From: Prorocentrum cordatum
Lineage: Eukaryota; Sar; Dinophyceae; Prorocentrales; Prorocentraceae
Direction of reading: 5' to 3'
DNA: 64,000 nucleotides
Assembly: GCA_963575745.1 (NCBI GenBank)
Contig: CAUYUJ010018059.1
Span: 546,001-610,000 of the forward strand
Part shown: in pieces, positions 18,939 to 29,466 of the stretch
Numbering within the stretch: position 1 is the first letter of the stretch
Layout: each line of letters opens with the position of its first letter
The notes under the pieces: model-generated
The model's database searches: none
What the model was told of the DNA's origin: nothing
The model's input: the letters and a program-made list of their open reading frames with translations, nothing else
Translations under genes and position numbers: made by a program

Positions 18939-21704
18939 ATGCACGTCAGCGGGGAGGACTCCGATGCCAGCGTGTCCGACGAGGATTCGGACGGCTTCAT
19001 GGAGTTCGAGAGGGACGCGATCGCAGGCCCCAGTATGGAGAGGCTCTTGGAGAAGGCCAGCGCTGGGCAATGGCCGCTTGAGCGGAGGTCTCGGGTGCTG
19101 GAGGAGGCCGCACTGAAGGGCGAGCTCGTGAGGATGTTGGAAGCTATCGACATGCCGCTGTTCATGCACGTGCGACTTGCCAGCAGCTACTTCCAGCTGG
19201 CGGGTAAACAATTCAATGCGATGGACGAGGAAAGCGACGAGGAGAACGGGGGGTCCAAGAAGCTCTCCAGCCGGAGGGGCGACGCAAGCTGGCTGCAGCC
19301 ACCATCACGATTCGCGCGCCTGCTGTCGAATTATTTGATCGTGCCAGGGGTGCCCGTCTATAAGTGGCTGGAAGAGTCGGAAGTGCAGATGGTCGTGTTC
19401 GATGGTAAAGAGCCGGTCGAACATGGCATGCGCGATTTCCCTGAAAAAATCGGCGCGTTCTACCTCACTCCTCGCGTCGAGTGGAAAGGCGACAACATGA
19501 TTTACGAAGTACTGGAAGGCGAGGGTCGCTTCACTGTTTTGCATAGCCACAGTACCCTCCATAATCTGGCGGCCACGGAACCGTTTGACTTCAATTTCCC
19601 GCTAGGTAAGATCCCGCATGGCATAGCACCGGAGGCTACGAAGAAGTTCGCTTATGTATATCCGCATTTTCACTTCAGAACTGGGGGGTTCCTGTACTTG
19701 GGCGCAGGTTTAGAGTGCCTAGCGGTAAGCCAGCTCACTGCGAATGTCAGTTCCCACGGGGTGCGGATGGGAGAGAGATTCCGGGAGGGTGTAGACAAGG
19801 GGCAGGATCTGAAGCCTCAGCCGACGACGCTGCCTGCCATCAAGCGCAAGGGGGCGACACATTTCTGTTTCTATGGGCCAAATTATTTCCATAAGGATAA
19901 GGGCATGGGCGGGTTCGTGTACTGGTTCGAGGACGACAAATCCGACATCTCGTACTTCCCGATCCGCTATTTCTCCAAGGTGTTGGAGCACGGCCCGGCC
20001 GGCGCCGTCGGCAACGCGAAGCTCTTGCCCAGGAAGCCTCACAGCAACATGGTGGTCGACGGCATCATGACGGACCGCTGGCACAGCGAAAGTAGAGGAC
20101 TCACGTACCAGATCAGGCACGGATGTGTGGACATGAAGGTATGCAAGCTGAAGCAGAAAGGCTTGACCCATCCTGTCGTATTGAGGAGCCTCGTCTTCAC
20201 GCCCGAAGAGTGCCTACTGGAGTCGGAGCAGGTTCAGGCGATCGTAACAGCAGCCTTCCATACATGCTCAATGGTTATTGTCCGGGAGATGTTCATTATC
20301 GCGAGTATGATGGTATCGATTTTCAGATTTACGTATTCGTTCCGGAATGAGTCCCCCGATGCTTGGGGTACCCGAAGATGGACGTCTTTCGAGTGGGCTC
20401 TTCTCGGCGTGATGGTCGCAGCATGGACCATGACTGTCAGCAGGTTGCTGTTTGGCATCGTGGGATATCGCGTCATGTTTGGAAGCTTTGACGGGTATTT
20501 CTTGTACAGTTACCGCACGTGTGTATGGTGGTTACAGAGTTTCACGGTGATCTGCCTCATTGTGATGCTGTTGAGAGGCACCTTGTATTACTTCCCCAGG
20601 ACGGCGGCAATTGCTTTTGCGTCGTCAGGAGCCTTCTGCTGGATGGAGTTGTTGTTCCTCGCGAGGTCCTTCACTGTTATTGGGAAGCGGTTTCTCCCCA
20701 TCATGAGTGCATGGAGCGACGCGACGTCATTCCTCTTCGTGACATCGTTCATCTTGGCAGCTTCTGTTCAGGCGTCGTACTCTCTGACTCGCCTACCGCT
20801 GTCGGCAATCGCATTCGACACCTACCGCATGGGATTTCTTGGCGAGCTGAAGCCCCGGCTGTTCGTGAGCCAGGCGTTTGATCTGGACGAACATCCGGAC
20901 GCCATGAGCAGTCTCGACATGCCCGAGGGGTCTCGTACCAGTTTCGGCTACATCGTCCTGATGATATTCGGATTCATCCTGATGGTGTCGATGGCCAATA
21001 TCTTCATTCAGGTGATGGGCGACGCGTACAGCTCCAACAAGCAGAGGGTGCAGGCCACGCTGACGCGAGCACGGGCCGAAGAGAGCCTCATCTGCGCCCT
21101 GTGGATGGCGGGGCGCGAGAAGCTCCTGCCCCCGGCGCTGCGGACGGCCATCCGCGCGGCCCCGCGCGACGAGCTCGTGTGGTTCACGCGGAGGGACGCC
21201 GGCGCGTTCGGGGGCGACAGCGACGTGGACCCGGCCAGCCCCCAGCAGGCGATCATCGCGGCCGTGGCGGCTGCCGTGGCCGTGGCCGCGACGGGCACGC
21301 AGAGCGGCAGCCATTCGGCTCGCGCCCGGGCCGCCGGGCAGGCAGCCACGCAGGCCGCGGGCGGGCTCGGCGGATGCGCCGTCTCGGGGGCACTGGAGCT
21401 CAGAGGAGGAAGAGGTGCCGATACCGCTGCCCTGGCCTCGTCTTCACCCTCTTGGGCCTCCCGGGAGGCCCTCGTCGCTACCGCTGAGTTCGCTCCGAGA
21501 TCCTTGTCAGAACGCACACCTGGAGAGGTCCAGAGAGCAGCGGTGTCGGTACCTGTCTGGTTTCCCAAGGAGTTGGCGGTGGAGAACGCGGTGCTGGAGG
21601 CCACCCACAGCAGCAGGGCTTCACCGCCGCTTCGGTCCGCCGCGCGCGCGGCCGTCACGGCTTGCAACGCGTGCCGCCGCATGTCTGCGGGATTGGGAGG
21701 GTGA
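18939..21704 (+). CDS. TRP/polycystin-like cation channel
   Basis: A 921-residue ORF. The N-terminal ~440 residues are soluble, starting with an acidic Ser/Asp-rich stretch, and are not recognised. Six hydrophobic segments follow at about 443-467, 484-512, 530-552, 556-580, 595-617 and 668-697. The loop after segment four (RSFTVIGKRFLPIM) resembles the S4-S5 linker of TRP/polycystin channels. A pore-helix-like FDTYRMGFLGEL lies between segments five and six, and the sixth ends in MANIFIQVMGDAY, the usual end of S6 in this superfamily. The C-terminal ~220 residues are Ala/Ser-rich and partly encoded by a short mobile-element-like sequence. Codon texture differs from the neighbouring repeats. 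An acceptor-like site at 18881 and an open upstream frame suggest the first ATG at 18939 may not be the true N-terminus. Ion selectivity and gating are unknown. Confidence 0.7.
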   Translation: MHVSGEDSDASVSDEDSDGFMEFERDAIAGPSMERLLEKASAGQWPLERRSRVLEEAALKGELVRMLEAIDMPLFMHVRLASSYFQLAGKQFNAMDEESDEENGGSKKLSSRRGDASWLQPPSRFARLLSNYLIVPGVPVYKWLEESEVQMVVFDGKEPVEHGMRDFPEKIGAFYLTPRVEWKGDNMIYEVLEGEGRFTVLHSHSTLHNLAATEPFDFNFPLGKIPHGIAPEATKKFAYVYPHFHFRTGGFLYLGAGLECLAVSQLTANVSSHGVRMGERFREGVDKGQDLKPQPTTLPAIKRKGATHFCFYGPNYFHKDKGMGGFVYWFEDDKSDISYFPIRYFSKVLEHGPAGAVGNAKLLPRKPHSNMVVDGIMTDRWHSESRGLTYQIRHGCVDMKVCKLKQKGLTHPVVLRSLVFTPEECLLESEQVQAIVTAAFHTCSMVIVREMFIIASMMVSIFRFTYSFRNESPDAWGTRRWTSFEWALLGVMVAAWTMTVSRLLFGIVGYRVMFGSFDGYFLYSYRTCVWWLQSFTVICLIVMLLRGTLYYFPRTAAIAFASSGAFCWMELLFLARSFTVIGKRFLPIMSAWSDATSFLFVTSFILAASVQASYSLTRLPLSAIAFDTYRMGFLGELKPRLFVSQAFDLDEHPDAMSSLDMPEGSRTSFGYIVLMIFGFILMVSMANIFIQVMGDAYSSNKQRVQATLTRARAEESLICALWMAGREKLLPPALRTAIRAAPRDELVWFTRRDAGAFGGDSDVDPASPQQAIIAAVAAAVAVAATGTQSGSHSARARAAGQAATQAAGGLGGCAVSGALELRGGRGADTAALASSSPSWASREALVATAEFAPRSLSERTPGEVQRAAVSVPVWFPKELAVENAVLEATHSSRASPPLRSAARAAVTACNACRRMSAGLGG
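21413..21554 (+). mobile_element. 142-bp element with 17-bp inverted ends inside the channel ORF; candidate introner
   Basis: AGGTGCCGATACCGCTG (21413-21429) and CAGCGGTGTCGGTACCT (21538-21554) are inverted repeats matching at 15 of 17 positions. Bases 21451-21566 are about 80% similar by eye to the complement of 26.25-26.37 kb, so the sequence is dispersed. The element supplies GT at 21415-21416 and AG at 21539-21540. Removing that 126-nt interval keeps the frame and shortens the protein by 42 residues. Confidence 0.5.
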
Positions 21705-21820
21705 CTGGCGCTGACGGGCACCCGATGTCCGATGGCATGTGGAGGAGACGGATGAGAAGACGGTCGCGATCGGACGGAGTTAGGACGAGGATAGACCCGT
21801 TCCAGAGTGTCCTGGAATGC

Positions 21821-21848
21821 TCTCAGAGCGTTCCAGAACGCTCTGAGA
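21821..21848. other. stem-loop downstream of the channel gene
   Basis: Twelve-bp perfect arms around a CCAG loop, about 115 bp after the stop codon. It could be a 3'-end or RNA-processing structure, though dinoflagellate terminators are not defined. Confidence 0.4.
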
Positions 21849-22530
21849 AGGCCGCGGCGCCCGAGACATTATCCAGAGCCGCCAGATCACAGAGATTCCC
21901 GATTTATCCTCACCCGATTTATCCTCTTCCTGGTTTCGTCTTACACGAGGGGAGGAGAAAACAAGGAGGGGGGGGGGAGGAAAATTCAATCTGGTGGCGC
22001 GCGTACGTCGAGGCTGCCGCCCCGCTCCGCGGGTCCGCGGCGCGCTCTTCGGGCGCTGCGCCCCAGCCAGCTGGCAGGAGTTGGCCAGCGCCTGCCAGGC
22101 GCTTTGGTTTCAGCCTCTTCCTCTTCTCCGAGGGGACTGGAGCGAATCGAGCAGTGGCGAGGCGTCCTGGCTGGCCAAATCATAGGCCCACCAAAGAATG
22201 TTCGAAACACCTCTTGTGGTAGGCCTATATGAACTTTCATTTAGGTTGTGCTTCGGTTTTCAGCAGCCACGCCGCGATTCCTCTCTTCGCCGACAACGCA
22301 AGACTGTCAGGACGGAGACCCTTCCAAGCAACGGGCGCGTGTGCGCAGGGAGCCCTTTCCAGGCTCGCATAGCGAATCTGGACATGCATGCAGTCGTTCT
22401 GGCCCTGAGCTTACAATTCCACGCGCAAGCAGATTTCTATCCACTTTGGTGCGCCTCAGACCACCATCCGTTTGCAGCAGCCGCACCGTGATTGACGAAT
22501 AACAGCACGTTGTTGCCTTCGCCGCAGCAG
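21849..22530. other. unique sequence, no gene seen
   Basis: Includes a short direct repeat of CCCGATTTATCCTC (near 21.9 kb) and a 19-bp near-repeat (CAGCAGCCACGCCGCGATT at 22.26 kb, CAGCAGCCGCACCGTGATT at 22.48 kb). ORFs here carry no motif. Confidence 0.4.
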
Positions 22531-22539
22531 ACCGCAACA

Positions 22540-22775
22540 AGAACCTATATGTATATATATATATGTGTATACACACATATATATGTATATATATATATAT
22601 ATATTCATAACAAATATATGTATATATACAAATATATATATAGTCATTGATACATTGCCGTGTAGCTGTGTAGCATTGCTACATGTAACTATAGATGCAC
22701 ATGTATATATGTAAACAAATGTATGTGTGCTATATATATATATATATATATAATATATATATATATATATAAGGG
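22540..22775. repeat. (TA)n/(TATG)n microsatellite region
   Basis: AT-rich dinucleotide runs followed by a G tract. Confidence 0.85.
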
Positions 22776-22789
22776 GGGGGGGGGGCGGG

Positions 22790-23165
22790 CTGGTGCCTGT
22801 ACCCCCCATGGGCGCCCCCTGGGGATTCTGAGGGGGCCCAGAGCTCCCGAGACGGCCCTGGCCCGCCCCGAAACGGGCCACGACAGGCCAAGGGGGTCCC
22901 AAGAGGGCCCAAGACAGTCCCAAGAGGCCCCGACCGACGACGCCCAAGATGCCCTCAAGACGGCCGACGAGGACTCCAACACGCTCCAGGACGGCTTCAA
23001 GAGGCTTCCCAAGAGGTCTCTGGCCCTAGAAGCCCTCAGTAGGCCCCTGGAGGCCACCAAGAGGCTTCCAAGAAGCCCCGTGAGGCCCCCAAGAGGCCCC
23101 CAGGAAACCCCAAGGGGCCCCCAGGAAACGCCCAAGAGGCCCCCCAACACACCCCAACAAATCAT
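22790..23165 (-). repeat. CTTGGG-type degenerate repeat, inverted orientation
   Basis: Blocks such as CCCAAGAGGCCCCAAGACGG are the complement of the 8.3-9.7 kb family. The tail at 23.15-23.22 kb (CCCCAGAAAGCCTTCTTGGG) resembles 24.12-24.15 kb, which follows another repeat tract. Confidence 0.65.
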
Positions 23166-23900
23166 GTCCCCAGAAAGCCTTCTTGGGACATGGTTCATCA
23201 TGGGCTCTCCGGGAGCTCAAGTACCATCACGGTACCGGGGAGCTGTTCGGGAGGTTCATTGGGAACATGACTGATCGCCTTCTCGCGGCCCTCCGCGGAT
23301 CGTTTCACACAAAGTTGCCCCAAGTGCCCTTTTGAACCGTATGGTAGCACCCGGGACGTGTTCCCGCTTCTCCGCACGCTGGGGCCCAAGTTTTTGACTT
23401 AGTGATCGGCTTCAGCCGGTCCTGCGGAGGGGCCGAGGTCTTGCGCCGTCGTCGTCGTCGTCGTCGTCGACTTGGGAATGGCGCCCCGGGGAGAGGTCCG
23501 GGGACTGGCGGCAGCGGCATCTCTTCGTCCCCCCAACGGCCGGCCTGCACGCCGCCGGCCTCGTGGAGCTCCCCGAGCCCTTGGCGTCTGGGCGCGGGCG
23601 GGCGGCCTGGCCTCCCGGACCCCTGGGCGCCGCCGCCGCCGCCGCCGCCGTCGCCGTCGTCCACCGCGACGCGCAGGCGCGTCGGGCGCCGCCCCTCGGC
23701 GCCCGCGCCCCGTGCCGCAGCGCGATGGGGCCGGCGTGGAGCGAAACCGCGCGAATCCGCCGACGACGAAGACGACGGTTTTTTCGAGTTTCGCTACGGT
23801 GGTTCGGCGCTTTCTGCCTTCGGGGGCCTCTCTCGGGCCCTGGGGTCGTCGGGCTTTGGTCTGGAGTGGGAAACTGCGCTTGTTGGATCCTAGTAGGGGC
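23166..23900. other. GC-rich sequence with mutually overlapping ORFs, no supported gene
   Basis: Long ORFs exist on both strands but encode Arg-, Pro- and Gly-rich low-complexity peptides, as expected from trinucleotide repeats around 23.44 and 23.63 kb. No domain is seen. Confidence 0.4.
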
Positions 23901-23904
23901 CCAT

Positions 23905-23968
23905 CCGACGACGACGACGACGACGATGACGACGACGACGACGAAGACGACGAAACGACGAAGACGGG

Positions 23969-24042
<74 letters not shown>

Positions 24043-24045
24043 CGC
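23905..24045 (+). repeat. (ACG)n microsatellite
   Basis: GACGACGAC repeats with two short interruptions. Confidence 0.9.
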
Positions 24046-24338
24046 GCCCCAAGAGGCGACGACGACATCAAGGCGACGACGACACGCCCCAACAGGCTCC
24101 CCAAGACGCCCAAAAAAATCAGATTCCCAGAAGGCCTCCTGGGAACCCGATTCATCAGGCCTCCGCCCTCCCACACAAGTATCTTCCCCGAAAGCCTTCC
24201 AGAATGCGGGTTGACGCGCGTGGACTTTTGATTGCCCACCATGCTTTCAGCGTTATGGACACTTCTTCACTTCCCGCTCAAACCATCTGTGGTCTACTGA
24301 TTCAGTGGAGCAGTGAACTCGTCAAGGCCTGGGGCCTG

Positions 24339-24376
24339 CTAGAACCTAAGCGCGCGAAGCGCGCGCGTGGTTCTAG
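24339..24376. other. perfect stem-loop CTAGAACC ... GGTTCTAG
   Basis: Eight-bp outer arms (24339-24346 and 24369-24376) enclose a second GCGCGC/GCGCGC pairing with a GAA loop. It sits just before a GATA microsatellite. Confidence 0.6.
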
Positions 24377-24417
24377 TACATGTACATACACATATGTATA
24401 TATGAATATACATGTAA

Positions 24418-24482
24418 GTGTAGATAGATAGATAGATATATAGATAGATATATAGATATATAGATAGATAGATAGATATCGT
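24418..24482 (+). repeat. (GATA)n microsatellite
   Basis: TAGATAGATAGATATA repeats. Confidence 0.9.
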
Positions 24483-24599
24483 CGCAAATCGTATGTTCAA
24501 GATGCATACGCCAATCCGCGGATCACCAGAAGAGGCGATCACTCCAGCTGCACGTAGGATCTGCAAGGACTGCAGAAGAAGATGACAAGGAGCAGGAGG

Positions 24600-24900
24600 A
24601 GAACGAGGCCTTCAGGAAAGTCTCTGACGGTCTGTTGCAGGGCGTTTGGGAGGCCTTTTGGAGCGTCGGGGGCGCCTCTTGGGACTCTTGTACGGCACCC
24701 GGGATGAGTCTTAGGCTCTTATGGTGATTTTGGGGGGCCATTTTGGGGGTCTGATGAGGGCCTTGGGGGCCATCTCGGGGGGGGGGGCCGCTCCCGGGGC
24801 CCGTTCGAGTTCTTCGGTGGAGCTTTCTTGGGGCTCTCTCGGTGGAGCCTCTTGAGCCCGCCCAGGATGCGGCAGGGGCCGTCTCGTGACTCTCTCGGGT
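24600..24900 (+). repeat. CTTGGG/CTCTTGGG degenerate repeat
   Basis: GGCCATTTTGGGGG and TTTCTTGGGGCTCTC-type units, of the same family as 8.3-9.7 kb but more diverged. 24901-25454 is otherwise unique, with no gene recognised. Confidence 0.55.
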
Positions 24901-25454
24901 TGTCTCGGTTCCTCTAGGGCCGTGAGAGGCGAGTTTCGGGAGCGTGGTGGGCCGCCAGCAGTCCATGGGAGGCGAATGCGCCAGAATCAATAGAACACCT
25001 TGCGGTTCGGGTTGCCTTTTGGGAGTGCCTTGGGGGTGTTCTGCGAGCTCTCCTGCGGCGTCTTCAGGGCCTCTTTGGCAGTACTGCAGCCATGGTTGGT
25101 CTTTTCCGGGCCGCGCGAGCACGCTGGAGCCATTCTGGCGCCGTCTTGGTGCGCATCGTGGGCAGCGTGGGCGCAGTTGGAGGTTCGGAGGGCGTGAGAG
25201 GAGCACCGACGACTTCGCTTGACCCCACAAACGGCATGTGGGATTTGTGGGGAGGGGGGAAGGGGGAGGGGAACACCCAATCATCTTGAAATTGTCCATA
25301 ACACTATGAAGCTCAACAGTGCCGATGTGATCACCATGTTGGTCATGCGCGGTACCCGTATTACACACGCACGTTGTAAATGTCAGAGCAGGTGCGTGTG
25401 TCATATCGAATCATGTAGTTTGTGTGTGTGTGTTGCTCTGAACATAACTCGCAT

Positions 25455-25630
25455 GAAGGATTGCAAAAAAAAACCAGGATTGCAAAAAACCCTAGGATTG
25501 CAAACAAACCCTAGGATTGCAAAAAAACCCTAGGATTGCAAAAAAACCCTAGGTTGAACGAAGGATTGCAAAAAAACCCTAGGGTTTTTTTGAAAACCCT
25601 AGGGTTTGTTTTGCAATCCTTTGGTTTTTT
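25455..25630. repeat. AAACCCTAGGATTGCAA repeat with inverted second half
   Basis: About six copies of a ~19-bp unit containing AAACCCTAGG. The last copy is mirrored, with GGATTGCA...CCCTAGGG near 25560-25583 and CCCTAGGG...TGCAATCC near 25603-25624. AAACCCTA is one period of the TTTAGGG-type telomere repeat reported for many plants and dinoflagellates, but the array is not a telomere array. Confidence 0.75.
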
Positions 25631-25849
25631 TGCGATCCAGGGCGTGTTCACACCGAGGGTAGCTGAAGGGCTTCGCCCCTTTGCCCCCCTTGATTGCCTG
25701 AGTGGTTCGGTTGGCTGGTGGACTGGAAGATAGGGCAGGCCGGTTGGCATCTCCGCGGGTTGGCAGATTGGCGGGCTGGTTCAGTGGCGAGTTGGGTTGT
25801 TGGCGGCTTCGCGGCGCGGGCACGTCTTACACACATATATCGACCCAGG

Positions 25850-26250
25850 CTCAGAGTCACTCAAAGCCAGACTCACTCACACTCATATTGACGTCCAGAC
25901 CCAGCCCAGCTTAGACCCAGTCGCACTAAACTCCAACCCCCGAACATACTCAGACTCACTCGTATCCGGACCTGTTTAGATTCACGCGAACTCATACGCA
26001 TACTCATGCACAGACTCGCTCACACGCAGCTTCACTCCTATTCAGACTCACGCACACTCGAAGTCACTCATACTCAGTCTCGCGCAGGCTGTGATTCATT
26101 CGCGCTGAGACCAGACCCACTCGTACTCAGACTCACTCGTCTCCAGACTCGTTTACACTCGTGCCCTGCACTATTACGCATGCGCAGACTCACTCACGCG
26201 CAGCCATTATCAGGCTCATGCGCACTCGCACTCACTCATGCCCATGGGGG
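25850..26250 (+). repeat. degenerate CAGACTCACTCACACTCA minisatellite
   Basis: Irregular CTCAGACTCACTCGTA-type units. Similar stretches occur at 26.39-26.48, 26.88-27.12 and 27.31-27.54 kb. Confidence 0.65.
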
Positions 26251-26258
26251 AACCAATA

Positions 26259-26400
26259 GGTACCGATACCGCTACCTCGCGGACCTCTCCAGGGGTGCGT
26301 TCTGACCAGAATTTCGAGGCGAATCCAGCGGTGGCGGCGAGGGCCTCCCAGGAGGCCGATAAATGGGAAACGGCCCTAGGGTAGAGGTATGTGTACGTTT
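26259..26400 (-). mobile_element. second copy of the short element found in the channel ORF
   Basis: AGGTACCGATACCGCTA at 26259-26275 corresponds to the right inverted end at 21538-21554. The following ~110 bp are about 80% similar to the channel-internal copy in the opposite orientation. The distal end is degraded. Confidence 0.5.
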
Positions 26401-28080
26401 TCTCGCTCTTGGCTCAGACTCGCTCAGGCTCAGATCAGCCCATGTCTTAATCAAGCACCACTCGGGCTCAGATCATGTTCATACTCGCTCGCACACGGCC
26501 TCCAAAAGGGTGTGTCGACAAGGGGTCGTCACGGGCCCGCTCACGTCCGGATGGCCTGTACATCTCGAGCAGAATTCGTGGTTTTGGTTATGGCCATCGC
26601 GATCTAGCAGGCATGGCACTTGGACTCCACGGACCCGGTCTCGCCCAGATGGCGGGGTCCTCCCAGGCAGAATTGGCGTGGATGGTTACATGCGTTTCTT
26701 TCCAGAGCCACAGGATCACCTCGATGCAGCCGGCTTCAAGGGGGAATCGACCACGGGCGATCAACGGGCCCGTTCGCGCCCAGATATTTGGCACCGTGCC
26801 CGCAAAGTGCGCGTTTTCCGCACCTTGAGTATTGGGTTATCGTTGTTATTGTTTCGATGTCTCCACCTCCTCCTCTCACCTCCCTCCATCCCGTACTCAG
26901 TCTCCCTCAAAGTCAGACTCATTCACATTCAGACCCACTGGCACTCGCACCCACTCGCATTGATGCTCACCCACACGCAGGCTCACATTCGGACTCACCC
27001 ATATCCAGCCTCACTCACGCTCAGGCCGCTCAAACTCCGACTCGCGTACACTCCAAAGCCATTCATGACCAGAATCGCTCTTATTCCGCACCTCATACTC
27101 TGACTTCTCGCGCTCAGGACCTACTCATTTCCAGGCAAGCGTCTATGAAACCCTTTTGTGTGTTTTGTTTGTTTTCTCTCTCTCTCTCTCTCCCTCTCAT
27201 ATATATATATATATATATTATGCATGTATGTCTGTCTGTCTATCCGACTGTCTGTCAATATGCCTGTCTTAATGTCTGTCTGCCTGCCTGTCTGTGTGTA
27301 TCGGCTCACACCTAAGAGATTCACACATGTTCTGACTCACGCCCAGTACAGTAATACCTGGATCTTCTCACACAGACCCTCTCATACCCAGACCCAGCAC
27401 AGTTAAATTGATTTGAACTCAGACTTGGCCCTTGTGATGCCAATTTCCAGTCAGACCTACTCGTATTCAGACCACGTGTGTTCAGTCTCACGCGCTGTCA
27501 GACTGACTCATGAGCAGACCAACTCATACGTAGCCTCACCCAGCGCAGACCAATTGCGACGCAGCAGGTATCGCATTTGGGCCTCCATACGCGGTCTCGG
27601 CCAGAGGTGCTCCACCGGCTCGGTCACGCCCCGATGTTTTGGGAATTCTCAGGCAGAAGCATCATGTTGATATGCGGCGACGTATTTGTTCCAGCTCCCC
27701 AGAAACATCGCGGTGTACGGCACTTGGGCCTCGCAATTAGGAGCCAATTGGGGTCTTCTCAGGGGTCGGCCTAACCGGTATTTTGGCGATTCCGTGGGCC
27801 GTTTTCGTTTCGATGTCGGTTTGCAGCGACGGCGGATTGGGGAACAAACGAAGTACAACGAAACCAACATGACAACGAGAAACATTGTTTAGGTCGATCC
27901 GGTGTCCTTGATCGAAGCTCCACGGCCATCGCGATACCGCAGGAATGGCATTTGGGCCTCCAGGGTGGAGCCGACCATTGCGTGCGCACAGTCATCCTCC
28001 TGCCGCTTCCCTTCGAAGAGGCCCTGTCTTGGAAGCTCCGCCATATGCCATTCATCCCCCACTTTCCTGGAGCGTTTCCT
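26401..28080. other. decayed minisatellite mixed with short unique blocks, no gene
   Basis: Besides the CTCAGACTC repeats there are recurring blocks such as GGCACTTGG.CTC and GGTCTCG(C/G)CCAGA near 26.6 and 27.6-27.7 kb, and a (TC)n/(TA)n tract at 27.17-27.22 kb. ORFs are short and without motifs. Confidence 0.4.
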
Positions 28081-28084
28081 CCAT

Positions 28085-28255
28085 TTCCCCCTCCGTCCCT
28101 CCTTCCTTCCCTCCATCTCTCCCTCTCTCTCTGTCTCTGTCTCTCTTCTCTCTCTCTCTCTCTCTTTCTCTTGTTGTTGTGCGTTTGGTTCCTCTCTCTG
28201 TCTCTCTTTCTCTCTCTCTCTCTCTGTCTCTGTCTCTCTCTCTCTCTCTTTCACT
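28085..28255 (+). repeat. (TC)n/(CTTT) pyrimidine microsatellite
   Basis: TCTCTCTGTCTC repeats. Confidence 0.9.
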
Positions 28256-28309
28256 CCCATTATATGTAGTACCCTCTATGTATTCGCATAGACGTGAGAC
28301 CTGATCGTT

Positions 28310-29466
28310 ATGATGTCGGCTCTCTCCGCGGGGCCCCTCGGGGGTTCGACATGTACGCTACCACGTGCTTGTGCCCGCACCCAGGTCAAAGCCAAGCTCA
28401 CAGAGTGGAAACGGGGCCTCTTCAGATGTCTCTGCGGAGGCGACCACACGAAGCAACGCAAGGCCCGGGCCGAAGGGTCAGCGGACCCCTCTCCGCTTTG
28501 CCGCTCGTGTGTTTTCAAGGAGGAAACCCAAGAGCATACTGTCTGGCGGTTTGCCTGTTTTGCCAATCGCTGGTTACCTCTGACCACCATGGCCACTGAG
28601 GCTTAACGGCGTGTGCTACCACCGCACACTGGCCAGTGTGGCCTTATCGATGCAGGCCCGCGTCTTCTCGATCGCCAGGCCGCCATGTCTTCCGGCCCGC
28701 TTCCGCAGCCGAGCCTGCGGTCTGCCCAGGAAGACGAGAAAAACCATCATCAAACCTACACCGACCCAGTTCCAGGTTGCCAAGTGGTCTACGCCTCCAC
28801 AGACCGCGTTTGCTCCCACCTAGTCCACCCGTCCCTAGACAGGGCGGCGTACGGCATCTACTACGGCGATGGGCACCGCCTGAACTACGTGGCCAAGGTC
28901 CATGTAGTTCAGGCGGTGCCCAGCGCGCCGAAACACTGGCCTTGCAATATCATTTCCACCGCCGGGAGAGCCGTCCACATCCACGTCGGCAACATGGCTG
29001 TCGTCGACGGTTTTTCCAGCCATCCACGATGGCGGGCCCCCACCCGCCCACAGGCGCACAAAGCGACCTGTGGGAGAGAATGCTCCGGGTTGTTCAGGCC
29101 AAACCCCACATGCTCCGTGCCGAGAAAGTCACCAGCCTCGTCGGCCACGCTGGCATCGACGCCGGTCTCATCACTGATCTCTTCAGCCGCCACGCTGGCA
29201 AGCGCGCCACCGCAGCGGTTGCCTTGCACGACCTGCCAGCTGAGGTCATCCAGGCCGAACCTAGCCACAAGTTCGCCGCTGTATTGCACAGCGCTGCCGT
29301 TGCCATCCACGGCCAGCGCGCCCGAGCCCTCCCAGCTTCAGCACCGCAGGGGATGGTGCAGCAAAATCGAGCTCCGCCGCATGGGCCCCGACCCCGGCCA
29401 TCGGCGGCGGCCTCATGGCGCCCCCAGAGGACGACCTGGCCGTTCACCTCAAGCTGGCCGCTCTAG
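28310..29466 (+). pseudogene. 3' remnant of a LINE-like retrotransposon: zinc motif plus broken RNase H
   Basis: The first part (28310-28606) includes CRSCVFKEETQEHTVWRFAC, a C-x2-C-x8-H-x6-C motif like the zinc region after the RT of many LINEs. After a TAA, the same frame resumes with TYTD and RAAYGIYYGDGHRLN, the opening strands of a type I RNase H. Near 29060 the frame shifts to one reading SDLWERMLRVVQAK and then KVTSLVGHAGIDAG, the RNase H end with its late His. No RT is found upstream, so the copy is 5'-truncated, and it has a stop and a frameshift. An 18-bp perfect inverted repeat (28871-28888 and 28904-28921) replaces part of the RNase H middle. Assignment is by motif recognition only. 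Confidence 0.55.

Noticed and set aside
23399-24431. Overlapping 160-320-codon ORFs around the ACG microsatellite
   Set aside because: Low-complexity peptides in five frames; no conserved motif.
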